Source: a virus. Taken from it: DNA of 31,361 bases. Of this stretch, positions 16,894 through 24,760 are shown in pieces. Made by a program: the position numbers and the translations under genes. Numbering within the stretch: the stretch's first letter is position 1; every line of letters starts with the position of its first letter. The notes below the pieces were generated by a model. That model worked only from the letters and a program-made list of their open reading frames with translations, ran no database searches and was not told the DNA's origin. The stretch lies in IMG/VR virus record IMGVR_UViG_3300012936_000087, positions 1 through 31,361 of that record. One strand, given 5' to 3'.

Positions 16894-18986
16894 TGGCCGC
16901 ACAGAATTTTAAAATCAAAAACGGTTTGACGGTTGGAACTACAGAAGTTATTGATAGTTCAGGTGATTTGACTGCTGCAGCTTTTGGAACTGCAGCTAAC
17001 GAGGCAATCGATGACCAAGTAAATACACTTTTAACAGCGGGAACAGGAGTAAGTTTATCTTACGATGATGCAGCTGGTACATTAACAATCACAGGTAATG
17101 TTGGAGATATTACAGGAGTAAATGCTGGTGCTGGTTTGACTGGTACTGCAACATCAGGTGATGCAACATTAAATGTTGGTGCTGGAACAGGTATTACTGT
17201 AAATGCAGATGACATTGCAGTTAATATGGGTGCATTTGATACAGACAACTTATCAGAAGGTTCTTCAAACTTATATTTTACAAACGAAAGAGTTGACGAT
17301 AGAGTAAATTCACTATTCACAGCTGGTACAGGTATATCATTAACATATGACGATGCAGCTAATACTTTGACCATTGACGGTCAAGTTGGAGACATAACAG
17401 GAGTCACAGCTGGTACAAACTTAAGTGGAGGAGGTACTTCGGGTACAGTCACACTTAATGTAGAACAACAATTAAACAACACAACTGCACCATACTATCA
17501 CAATGTAGTAGTGACAGTTAGTGGTGGTAAATTCTTATTTGACGGACAAACTTCTTCTCAATCTTTGAGATTAATGCCAAGTATCGTCTATAGATTTGAC
17601 CAATCAGACAGTTCAAACGGTTCACACCCATTAAGATTCTCTGAGTCCGAAGACGGAACAGAGATGTCAGATGGATACACAATTTATAACAAAGTAGGTA
17701 CGCCAGGCTCAAGTGGTGCATATACAGAAGTTGCATTCGACCAAGAAGCACCTTCAATTATGTACTTCTACTGTTCAAATCACAGTGGAATGGGTAATTC
17801 AGTTTATCTTGGAGACGAAAGTGGAGATATCGCAGGAGTCACAGCTGGAGACGGTTTATCAGGTGGTGGTACATCAGGAACAGTATCACTTGCATTAGAT
17901 TTAAATGAATTAACAGCTGCAACAGTAGACCCTTCTGCAGATAGTATTGCAATCATAGACGGTGGTTCTTCAAATGTAAGTAGAAAAGAATCTATAGCTG
18001 ACCTTGCAACGATGCAAGCTGGAGACGGACTAAGTGCATCAAGTGGTGCATTTGCAGTAAATGTAGATGACAGTTCAATAGAAACAAACTCCGATTCGTT
18101 AAGAGTTAAAGCATTAGGTATTACAAATGCAATGTTAGCTGGTTCAATCACAAATGCAAAATTAGCTAATTCAAGTATCACAATCGCAGGAGCTTCAACT
18201 GCATTAGGTGGAACTGTACTTGCAGACACCGATGCATTATCAGAAGGTTCTTCAAACTTATATTTCACAAACGAAAGAGTTGATGATAGAGTTGCATCTC
18301 TTATTGTTGGTGGTTCAAATATCACTGCAACTTATGATGATGCAGCGGGAACATTGACACTTGCTGGTTCGGCTGCATATGGTGACGCAGATGCAAGAGG
18401 TGCTATCTCAGTCACAGATTCGGGTGGAGACGGTTCACTTAACTACGATAATTCAAGTGGTGTTATTACATATGTCGGCCCAAATTCTGCAGAAGTAAGA
18501 GCTCATTTAAGTGCTGGAACTGGTGTATCATATTCAGGTGGTGAGTTTAGTATCGGTCAGGCAGTTGCAACAAACAGTAATGTTCAGTTTGGAAACTTAA
18601 CACTATCAGGTGACTTAACAGTTAACGGAACAACGACAACCGTATCTACTACTAATACAGTAGTTTCAGATGCATTATTAGAACTAGGAAATGGAACATC
18701 AGGTTCACCTTCAAATGACGCAGGTTTAGTTATTGAAAGAGGAAGTTCAGATAATGTGTTCATAGGTTGGGACGAAAGTGCAGATGCAATCACATTCGGT
18801 ACAGGTTCATTTACAGGTGCATCTACAGGTAATTTAACAATTACACCAAGTGCAGTAAACACTGGTGCAGTGACTATAACAAATGCAACAAACAGTGGTG
18901 GTACTGCAAGGAATGTTTATCAATCAACTTCTGCACCTACAAGTTCAGACGGTGCAGTTGGTGACTTATGGATTTTATACTCTTAA
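16893..18986 (+). CDS. Long tail-fibre protein with internal cupredoxin-like domain
   Basis: A 697-residue protein starting at GTG 16893, which shares its G with the previous stop codon and has GGAGG nine bases upstream. An N-terminal module (AAQNFKIKNGLTVGTTEV) is followed by a shaft containing repeats of LSEGSSNLYFTNERVDDRV plus 'AGTGISLTYDDAANTLTI'. Residues about 230-305 hold a cupredoxin-like block with His245 (SHPLRFSES), Cys294, His297 and Met300 (YFYCSNHSGMGN), mirroring the protein at the window's left end. Near the C-terminus are the 'ALLELGNG...GLVIERG...IGWDES' block and a final SAPTSSDGAVGDLWILYS, which resembles the end of the 9831 fibre. It is likely a main side or tail fibre. 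Confidence 0.8.
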   Translation: MAAQNFKIKNGLTVGTTEVIDSSGDLTAAAFGTAANEAIDDQVNTLLTAGTGVSLSYDDAAGTLTITGNVGDITGVNAGAGLTGTATSGDATLNVGAGTGITVNADDIAVNMGAFDTDNLSEGSSNLYFTNERVDDRVNSLFTAGTGISLTYDDAANTLTIDGQVGDITGVTAGTNLSGGGTSGTVTLNVEQQLNNTTAPYYHNVVVTVSGGKFLFDGQTSSQSLRLMPSIVYRFDQSDSSNGSHPLRFSESEDGTEMSDGYTIYNKVGTPGSSGAYTEVAFDQEAPSIMYFYCSNHSGMGNSVYLGDESGDIAGVTAGDGLSGGGTSGTVSLALDLNELTAATVDPSADSIAIIDGGSSNVSRKESIADLATMQAGDGLSASSGAFAVNVDDSSIETNSDSLRVKALGITNAMLAGSITNAKLANSSITIAGASTALGGTVLADTDALSEGSSNLYFTNERVDDRVASLIVGGSNITATYDDAAGTLTLAGSAAYGDADARGAISVTDSGGDGSLNYDNSSGVITYVGPNSAEVRAHLSAGTGVSYSGGEFSIGQAVATNSNVQFGNLTLSGDLTVNGTTTTVSTTNTVVSDALLELGNGTSGSPSNDAGLVIERGSSDNVFIGWDESADAITFGTGSFTGASTGNLTITPSAVNTGAVTITNATNSGGTARNVYQSTSAPTSSDGAVGDLWILYS

Positions 18987-19006
18987 TTGAGTGAGTGAGG
19001 AAATAA

Positions 19007-20008
19007 ATGGCGTCAGGTTCACAGAAGGTTAAAACCCCTTCGGGTTGGAATGCAACTCAAGGTGCTTGGGTAAAAACAGGCAGTTCGACTTGGAAGGCAG
19101 TAGACCAAATATATCTTAAGACACCCGATGGGTGGAATAATGCGTCTGGCCAAGAAGCAACTCAATCACCATATCCTTACATTGCAAACGCACAAAATCC
19201 AGTCATAAGGAATAGACAAACTCCATATCCATATATTGCTAATGCTCAAGAACCCAATATTAGGAATAGACAGAATCCATATCCTTACATTGCAAATGCA
19301 CAGGAACCAAATATAAGAGATAAACAAGAAGCTTATCCTTACATTGCGAATGCACAAAATCCAGTTATAAGAAATAGACAAACTGCATACCCTTATCAAG
19401 CAAATGCACAGGAACCAAATATTAGGAACCGTCAAAATGCATACCCTTATCAGGCAAATGGTCAAGAACCAAATATTAGGAACCGTCAAAATGCATATCC
19501 TTATATTGCAAATGCACAGGAACCAAACATAAGGAATAGACAGAATCCATATCCTTATCAGGCAAATGCACAGGAACCGAATATTAGGAATGCACAACAA
19601 CCATATCCGTATATTGCAACTGGTCAAGAACCGAATATTCGTTCTGCACAACAACCGTATCCGTATATTGCAAATGGTCAGGAACCTAATATTCGTTCTG
19701 CACAACAACCGTATCCGTACATTGCATCTGCACAACAACCGAATATAAGAAGTTATCAGTCACCGTTTACATATAACTATAGGTCACCCTTTACATACAA
19801 CTATAGGTCACCTTTTACATATAACTACAGGTCACCTTTTACATATCAAGCACCAGCAAGACAACCATTCATTGCAAGTGCAAGACAACCTTTTACATAT
19901 CAGGCACCTGCGAGACAACCTTTTACATATCAGAGTCCCTTTACATATATTGCAAGGACTCCTTATCAGTTGCCAGGCGGTGGTAGCCCAGGCCATCAAC
20001 AGAAATAA
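19007..20008 (+). CDS. Gln/Pro/Tyr-rich 8/10-residue repeat protein, copy B
   Basis: A 333-residue protein. The first ~45 residues are non-repetitive with two 'KTPSGW/KTPDGW' motifs (KVKTPSGWNATQGAW...AVDQIYLKTPDGWN), probably a small attachment domain. Residues about 50-320 are the most regular repeat array in the window: QEPNIRNR (8) alternating with QNPYPYIANA (10), about ten 18-residue periods. It then switches to 8-residue units (RSPFTYNY), including tandem 24-base copies from 19757, and to RQPFTYQAPA. It ends GGGSPGHQQK. A GAGG ribosome-binding site precedes the ATG. The fixed Pro and aromatic positions suggest a repetitive rod or solenoid. The function is unknown; fibre context suggests a virion role. 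Confidence 0.75.
   Translation: MASGSQKVKTPSGWNATQGAWVKTGSSTWKAVDQIYLKTPDGWNNASGQEATQSPYPYIANAQNPVIRNRQTPYPYIANAQEPNIRNRQNPYPYIANAQEPNIRDKQEAYPYIANAQNPVIRNRQTAYPYQANAQEPNIRNRQNAYPYQANGQEPNIRNRQNAYPYIANAQEPNIRNRQNPYPYQANAQEPNIRNAQQPYPYIATGQEPNIRSAQQPYPYIANGQEPNIRSAQQPYPYIASAQQPNIRSYQSPFTYNYRSPFTYNYRSPFTYNYRSPFTYQAPARQPFIASARQPFTYQAPARQPFTYQSPFTYIARTPYQLPGGGSPGHQQK
19757..19846 (+). repeat. 24-base tandem repeat inside repeat protein B
   Basis: Four consecutive near-identical 24-base units encode [Q/R]SPFTYNY (19757-19780, 19781-19804, 19805-19828, 19829 on), the last merging into the next repeat type. They differ only at a few third positions, so the array probably grew recently by slippage or unequal recombination and keeps the reading frame whatever the copy number. 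Confidence 0.75.
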
Positions 20009-20029
20009 TGGAGAGTATAGAGTAGAACA

Positions 20030-20896
20030 ATGGCACAATTACCTTACATTGCACAAGCTAGACAACCTGTTTCGGCACAGAACCCGTTCACTTATCCAGC
20101 GAACGCACAGAATCCGTTTACCTATAATGCACAGAATCCATTTACATATCCTGCGAATGCTCAACAACCGAATATTAGAAGTGCTCAGCAACCTACAATT
20201 AAGAATGCTCAACAACCTACAATTAAGAATGCAAGACAACCTAACACATATAACTATAGGTCTCCATTCACATATAACAGAACAGGTCAAACACCTTTTA
20301 CATATAATTACAGAAGTCCATTCACATATAATAGAACAGGTAGAACACCTTTTACATATAACTATAGGTCACCGTTCACTTATAATAGAACAGGACAATC
20401 ACCTTTCACATACGACCATAGGTCTCCATTCACTTACGAAAGACAGGGACAAACTCCTGATACCTATTCATATAGAAGTCCTTCAACATATCAGAGACAA
20501 GGTCAAACGCCTACGACATATGACCATAGGTCACCATTCACTTATGAAAGACAGGGACAAACACCTACAACATATGACCACAGGTCACCTTTTACCTATG
20601 AGAGACAGGGTCAACAACCTTCTACATACGACCATAGGTCACCTTCCACATATCCAAATACAGGTGGAACACCAGTGACATATGACCACAGGTCACCGTC
20701 AACATATGCAAGACAAGGACAAACACCTGATACTTATTCATATAGAAGTCCTTCAACATACCAAAGAACAGGTCAACAACCTTCTACATACGACCATAGA
20801 AGTCCTTCGACATATGCAAGGCAAGGTAGAACACCAGTTCCAAGATGGGACGGTGTACTATCACAACAGTGGCCAGGCTCACCAATAACCTCTTAA
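20030..20896 (+). CDS. Pro/Tyr/Thr-rich 8/10-residue repeat protein, copy C
   Basis: A 288-residue protein beginning MAQLPYIAQARQPVSA. After a short AQNPFTY/AQQPTIK block (to about residue 70) it becomes a regular array of 18-residue periods: RSPFTYNRTG (10) with QTPFTYNY (8), drifting to RSPFTYERQG with QTPTTYDH and to RSPSTYQRQG with QTPDTYSY. It ends with the non-repetitive PRWDGVLSQQWPGSPITS. It follows copy B by 21 bases. It lacks the KTPSGW head of copy B, so B and C may have arisen by splitting or duplication of one repeat gene. The many Ser/Thr next to Pro are possible modification sites. The function is unknown. Confidence 0.75.
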   Translation: MAQLPYIAQARQPVSAQNPFTYPANAQNPFTYNAQNPFTYPANAQQPNIRSAQQPTIKNAQQPTIKNARQPNTYNYRSPFTYNRTGQTPFTYNYRSPFTYNRTGRTPFTYNYRSPFTYNRTGQSPFTYDHRSPFTYERQGQTPDTYSYRSPSTYQRQGQTPTTYDHRSPFTYERQGQTPTTYDHRSPFTYERQGQQPSTYDHRSPSTYPNTGGTPVTYDHRSPSTYARQGQTPDTYSYRSPSTYQRTGQQPSTYDHRSPSTYARQGRTPVPRWDGVLSQQWPGSPITS

Positions 20897-20917
20897 AATA
20901 ACTCACTAAATAAAAGT

Positions 20918-22495
20918 ATGTTAGAAGCAATTAACACACTTGAGAAAGCACGCAACTTCGATTTTACTAAGAGAAGGTCTTTACATGAGAGACATTTAGG
21001 TACTGTAAATTTAGGTAGTTATGATTACAAAAATAGAGAATCAGAACAATCTAAAAATGCATTAGAAGTATTTGAATATGTCATGTCACAATGTGGGCCT
21101 ATTCGTTTAGTTCCATGGGAAAATATCAAAGAACACATAAACGAAAATAGAACTATGGGATTTGGTCAATTGAACCATAATTCTTATCAATATAACAGAT
21201 ATCTACATCTTGGTTGGACTGAAAAATTAAGACCCGACCACCCTATCGGAGGTGGTTCAATGGACTTCATGAATGTAGATGGAGAGTATCAAAAATTATC
21301 TTCTGTTAGTGACGACCCCGATTGTGATGAATTAAATGACGAAGAAGAAAATTCTATTTGTGCATGTTATTACCATTCTGCAAAAGCACATTGGTTAGTC
21401 AATAGTGTACAGAAAGAAGGACTAAGACAACCAGTTCAAGGACATACACATAGTCCTACTGGTTCAGAACCAGTTGATTACAGACTTACTATACACCCAG
21501 GCTCTATAAGAAGTAAAGTATTAGAGACAATGGACGAACCACATTTTCTAACATTAGTCACTGATTATGTAAATGCATATTCAGATATACCAGCATTAAG
21601 TTGTCAAGAGATATTAGATTACTTTGAGGGTTTATTAAAAGAACCAAATGAAGGGACTCTATCTGCCATATGGGTAGGAGAAGGAAAAATAGAATGGTCT
21701 TTATCAGCAGTAGGTGGTACAGATTTCCGAAACGAAGTTTTTGATTTTAATAGAAGAGTTTCAAAATTATGTAAGAAGAAACCAGTAAACATTTATCTCG
21801 GTTATGATTCTTCTCATGGAGAAGTTTATGAGGTTGCAGAAAAGTCCATATACAATGCAATAGAAAAATCAAAAAGTGGTGGACATGGAGCTGAGTTCTT
21901 TAATGATTACAAAGTAGAAGTTAAGAAACTTGACATAGCAACAATACCTGAATATAATAGAGATTATGCTAATCAATCAACTGAATTTACATACAGTAGA
22001 TTTTTAATCCCCTATCTTGAGAACTATGAGGGATTTAGTTATTTCATAGACGATGATTACATATGGGAACATACACCCATGTCATTATTTTATTTCTTAG
22101 ACCCTGAACATGCAGTTGCATGTGTACAATATGATTTTAAAAATCATGAAGAAACTAAATTTAATGGAGAGAAGAATATATCTTATCCTAAAAAGTTATG
22201 GTCTAGTATGATGATATTTAATAACGGACATGAAGATTGTAAAAAATTAACACCCGAAGTTGTCAATACACAAACTGGAAAATATCTACATCAGTTTGAA
22301 TGGACAAATCAAATAAGTAAGATACCTCATAACAAAATATGTACTGAGGGATACGATACTTTGAAAAAATCACACCATGCAGTTCACTATACAAGAGGTG
22401 GGCCATGGATAAAAGACATGGATTGTTCTAACATAAATATGTTGAACTACTATGAAAAACATAAAATGAGTAAACTTAAAAAGAAGGTTTACTAA
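20918..22495 (+). CDS. ParB-like domain fused to a GT8-like glycosyltransferase
   Basis: A 525-residue protein. Residues about 55-200 look like a ParB/sulfiredoxin-type domain (RLVPWENIKEHI; HWLVNSVQKEGLRQPVQGH; YRLTIHPGSIR). From about residue 288 a GT-A glycosyltransferase of GT8 type begins: VNIYLGYDSSHGEVYEVAEK at the nucleotide-binding strand, STEFTYSRFLIPYLENYEGF, the metal-binding DDD at 378-380 (FIDDDYIW), a substrate-loop region (KKLWSSMMIFNNGH), and the C-terminal HYTRGGPW (490-497) expected for metal/diphosphate binding. It should transfer a sugar from a nucleotide-sugar to an unknown acceptor. It directly follows the repeat proteins and opens the accessory block. The glycosyltransferase half is a confident call; the ParB-like half is tentative. 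Confidence 0.7.
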   Translation: MLEAINTLEKARNFDFTKRRSLHERHLGTVNLGSYDYKNRESEQSKNALEVFEYVMSQCGPIRLVPWENIKEHINENRTMGFGQLNHNSYQYNRYLHLGWTEKLRPDHPIGGGSMDFMNVDGEYQKLSSVSDDPDCDELNDEEENSICACYYHSAKAHWLVNSVQKEGLRQPVQGHTHSPTGSEPVDYRLTIHPGSIRSKVLETMDEPHFLTLVTDYVNAYSDIPALSCQEILDYFEGLLKEPNEGTLSAIWVGEGKIEWSLSAVGGTDFRNEVFDFNRRVSKLCKKKPVNIYLGYDSSHGEVYEVAEKSIYNAIEKSKSGGHGAEFFNDYKVEVKKLDIATIPEYNRDYANQSTEFTYSRFLIPYLENYEGFSYFIDDDYIWEHTPMSLFYFLDPEHAVACVQYDFKNHEETKFNGEKNISYPKKLWSSMMIFNNGHEDCKKLTPEVVNTQTGKYLHQFEWTNQISKIPHNKICTEGYDTLKKSHHAVHYTRGGPWIKDMDCSNINMLNYYEKHKMSKLKKKVY

Positions 22496-22525
22496 AAAAC
22501 ATTTATATGGTATAATGGAGATATT

Positions 22526-23077
22526 ATGAATGCATTAATTTATTGTGAAAACGGAAATCTTTTCGTTAGAAAACCAAACGGACTAGAATGGAGACATGAA
22601 CAAGTCGATAGACCTGAACTAGGATTTGAATACGAAGTTCTTATCTATGATGATATAGAATATAAAATTGAAAAATGGAATACCGAACTTCCCATGGAAG
22701 AACAAGATAGACTTCCTCTATCTGAATCAGATAAAGATTCCATTGAAGCATACATTGAAAATTGTGAACCACCACAGGGTGTAAATTTAAACAATCAATT
22801 TATTAGTAGAATTGCAAATGTTGTACATAGTAATGAAGAAACTCAAGCTATAAAGTATGGATTTGATAATATAGTAGAGGTGTTAATTGCATCTAGAGAA
22901 GGTTCAGCACACCCACATAGGTCAAATGCACGAAGAGTTTTAGAATACATAGACGCATTAGCAAATGTTGCAGAAGAAGTGTATAGAGAAATTTCAATTA
23001 CTAGAGAAGATACTCTTAAACCTTTAGAGGATTATCTCATGCAATTACCACCACCTAATGATGCAATAAGAAGGTGA
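22526..23077 (+). CDS. Conserved hypothetical protein
   Basis: A 183-residue acidic protein (MNALIYCENGNLFVRKPNGL...). The N-terminal ~55 residues look beta-rich, and the rest is helical with many Glu (EEVYREISITREDTLKPLED). I recognise no catalytic motif, signal peptide or membrane segment. Its TGA overlaps the GTG start of the 2OG oxygenase that follows, so the two are probably translationally coupled. The GGAG ribosome-binding site lies in the loop of a weak ATAAT/ATTAT stem (22512-22527). Confidence 0.65.
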   Translation: MNALIYCENGNLFVRKPNGLEWRHEQVDRPELGFEYEVLIYDDIEYKIEKWNTELPMEEQDRLPLSESDKDSIEAYIENCEPPQGVNLNNQFISRIANVVHSNEETQAIKYGFDNIVEVLIASREGSAHPHRSNARRVLEYIDALANVAEEVYREISITREDTLKPLEDYLMQLPPPNDAIRR

Positions 23078-23862
23078 ACAAAGGGACTCCAAAATGGGCC
23101 TTCAACGGGAAAGGACTTCCAAAAATAGATTCATATAATAAGTGGACTGTTAATTCACTTAATGTAAATTATATCGAAAAACCTTTTTATATCGAAGAAC
23201 TACCACTTGCAGAAAATGTCTATGTCATAGATGATTATTTAGCACCGAATCTGCATAGAGCATTAGACCACCACTTACAACATTGTTCGTGGCAAAAAAC
23301 TAATGAAGTAAAACAAGACGGTAGATGGTGGAGTAGTAGAGGTGGTTTACCAAATCATTCATTATGGGGAGCTGCATTCATGGGCCCAAATGGTGAAGAA
23401 GGATATTTGAACGGCCCGAGTGGTTATCCTAATTATTTAATTAAATGGTTAAATAGAAAACTTCAAACTGATTTTGGATTTGAATGGGTTAGATTTCAAT
23501 ATGCTGGTGCAAACTCACAATTACATGGACAACAAGGAACATGTCATAGTGATTGTCAAGACTATGACGATTGGAATCTTTCTTTCTTATATTATACCAA
23601 TCAGTTTTGGAATCCAAACTGGGGTGGTAGATTGAGATTTTATGATACGAATATTAAAGGTGGTACATTAGAAGACATGGACGAATATGAAATAGGTGCA
23701 GTAGATTTTGTACCTAATAGATTACTCATGTTTGACGGTAGAATACAACATGGAGCAGAGGCTCCTTCCGAAGATGCAAAATATATAGATAGAAAATCAA
23801 TAGTAATTAGAGGTGACGAATGTGTACTTCTAAACAAAGAAGATAGATATGCCAACCATTGA
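23074..23862 (+). CDS. 2OG-Fe(II) oxygenase, prolyl-4-hydroxylase-like
   Basis: A 262-residue protein with a double-stranded beta-helix layout: entry strand VYVIDDYLAP (about 49-58), iron ligands His158-x-Asp160 (GTCHSDCQDYDDWNLSFLYY), the characteristic 'WNPNWGGRLRFYD' strand (about 179-191), 'FVPNRLLMFDG' and distal His226 (RIQHGAEAP), then Arg240 (DRKSIVIRG) as the likely 2-oxoglutarate anchor. The order and spacing match the P4Hc-type phage family. It would use O2 and 2-oxoglutarate to hydroxylate a substrate, possibly Pro or another side chain; the substrate is not identifiable. It starts at GTG 23074, overlapping the upstream TGA. It overlaps the next gene by 14 bases. Confidence 0.8.
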   Translation: MNKGTPKWAFNGKGLPKIDSYNKWTVNSLNVNYIEKPFYIEELPLAENVYVIDDYLAPNLHRALDHHLQHCSWQKTNEVKQDGRWWSSRGGLPNHSLWGAAFMGPNGEEGYLNGPSGYPNYLIKWLNRKLQTDFGFEWVRFQYAGANSQLHGQQGTCHSDCQDYDDWNLSFLYYTNQFWNPNWGGRLRFYDTNIKGGTLEDMDEYEIGAVDFVPNRLLMFDGRIQHGAEAPSEDAKYIDRKSIVIRGDECVLLNKEDRYANH

Positions 23863-24757
23863 GTTTAGAACATATGATGAATATAGTCATGAATTCTTTA
23901 GACCTGTAGCAGCTAAAGAAGTGACACCTGAGTGGTGGAAAAAAATGAAGATAAGAGTCGACCACAGAGGTCGAGTTTCACAGACTATTAAGTCTTGTCC
24001 TTCAATGTTAGACTGGTTAACAATGGGATATTATATAATAGCAACTGTAGATATACCAATTAGAAATGGTTATAGTTGGAAATGGCCTGATGGGGATTCT
24101 AGATTTACTGTATCCGATTGTGAAAATTTTTCTCATTCACACCCAGCTTCTCAACTTGTAGACAGTATTAGTTATGACGGTGAAGACGGTATAGTTAATG
24201 ATGCATTTAAGATAACAAACTTTTGGAATATTAAAACACCGCCTGGCTATTCAGTTTTATTTTTAGACCCTTTCTTGTTTACTAATAAATACTTTGCATG
24301 TTGGCAAGGTGTTATAGACACTGATGGATTCAATGTAAATTTAGATAATGCACAATGCATTTTCTATCCAAAGGTAGACCATTCCTTTGTCATTGAAGCG
24401 GGAACTCCACTTGTACAGGTTTTCCCTTTCAAAAGAGAAGAATGGGCTGCAACATATTTCTTATCTAGTGGTAAGGATTTCTTAGAGAAAAATGCAATAG
24501 ACGATATGTCGATGCAAAAATGGCAAAGGAGAAGAGGTTTGCGTGAATTAGATGGAAGTGCAAACGACAAACTAAATATAGGTGGATATAGGAATGCCAA
24601 GATATGGCAACCTAAAAGTAAACTCTTTGATAAACCCAAAGAACAAGAACCACCACCTGAATGTCCTATGCATAAAAAGGACTTCAAGGATAAACAACGA
24701 GAGTTAACAGACTTGAATTGGGACGGGTCGGAGTCGAAAAAAATAGATAGAGAATAG
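23849..24757 (+). CDS. DUF6065-like conserved protein
   Basis: A 302-residue protein. Recognisable features are FFRPVAAKEVTPEWWKKM, QTIKSCPSMLDWLTMGYYI, NFWNIKTPPGYSVLFLDPFL, GVIDTDGFNVN and the closing GTPLVQVFPFKREEW. This layout fits the DUF6065-like family found in marine phages and bacteria, often beside 2OG oxygenases and glycosyltransferases. A Pro/Cys/Lys-rich tail (about 262-302, PPPECPMHKKDFKDK) is probably flexible. It overlaps the preceding gene and ends three bases before the next, so it is co-translated with two 2OG oxygenases. The biochemical function is unknown, and the family assignment is from memory of the pattern. Confidence 0.55.
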   Translation: MPTIEFRTYDEYSHEFFRPVAAKEVTPEWWKKMKIRVDHRGRVSQTIKSCPSMLDWLTMGYYIIATVDIPIRNGYSWKWPDGDSRFTVSDCENFSHSHPASQLVDSISYDGEDGIVNDAFKITNFWNIKTPPGYSVLFLDPFLFTNKYFACWQGVIDTDGFNVNLDNAQCIFYPKVDHSFVIEAGTPLVQVFPFKREEWAATYFLSSGKDFLEKNAIDDMSMQKWQRRRGLRELDGSANDKLNIGGYRNAKIWQPKSKLFDKPKEQEPPPECPMHKKDFKDKQRELTDLNWDGSESKKIDRE

Positions 24758-24760
24758 ATT

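Noticed and set aside
19166-19738. Long reverse-strand open frame (190 residues, rich in Cys, Ile, Arg and Leu) opposite repeat protein B
   Set aside because: The repeat period is a multiple of three, so an open frame in one unit stays open across the array. It has no ribosome-binding site and lies wholly inside a well-supported forward gene.
19872-20678. Forward open frame of 268 residues (His/Arg/Leu-rich) spanning the end of repeat protein B and most of C
   Set aside because: It is an out-of-frame reading of the same repeats. It crosses a gene boundary and has no recognisable domain or start signal.
20904-20912. CACTAAATA as a late promoter before the glycosyltransferase gene
   Set aside because: It differs from the consensus and is too close to ATG 20918 for a leader with a ribosome-binding site.
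22488-22516. Sigma-70-like promoter (TTTACT, 17 bases, TATAAT) before the 22526 gene
   Set aside because: Transcription from it would start about three bases before the ATG and lose the GGAG ribosome-binding site, so it is unlikely to serve this gene. TATAAT-like words are common in AT-rich DNA.
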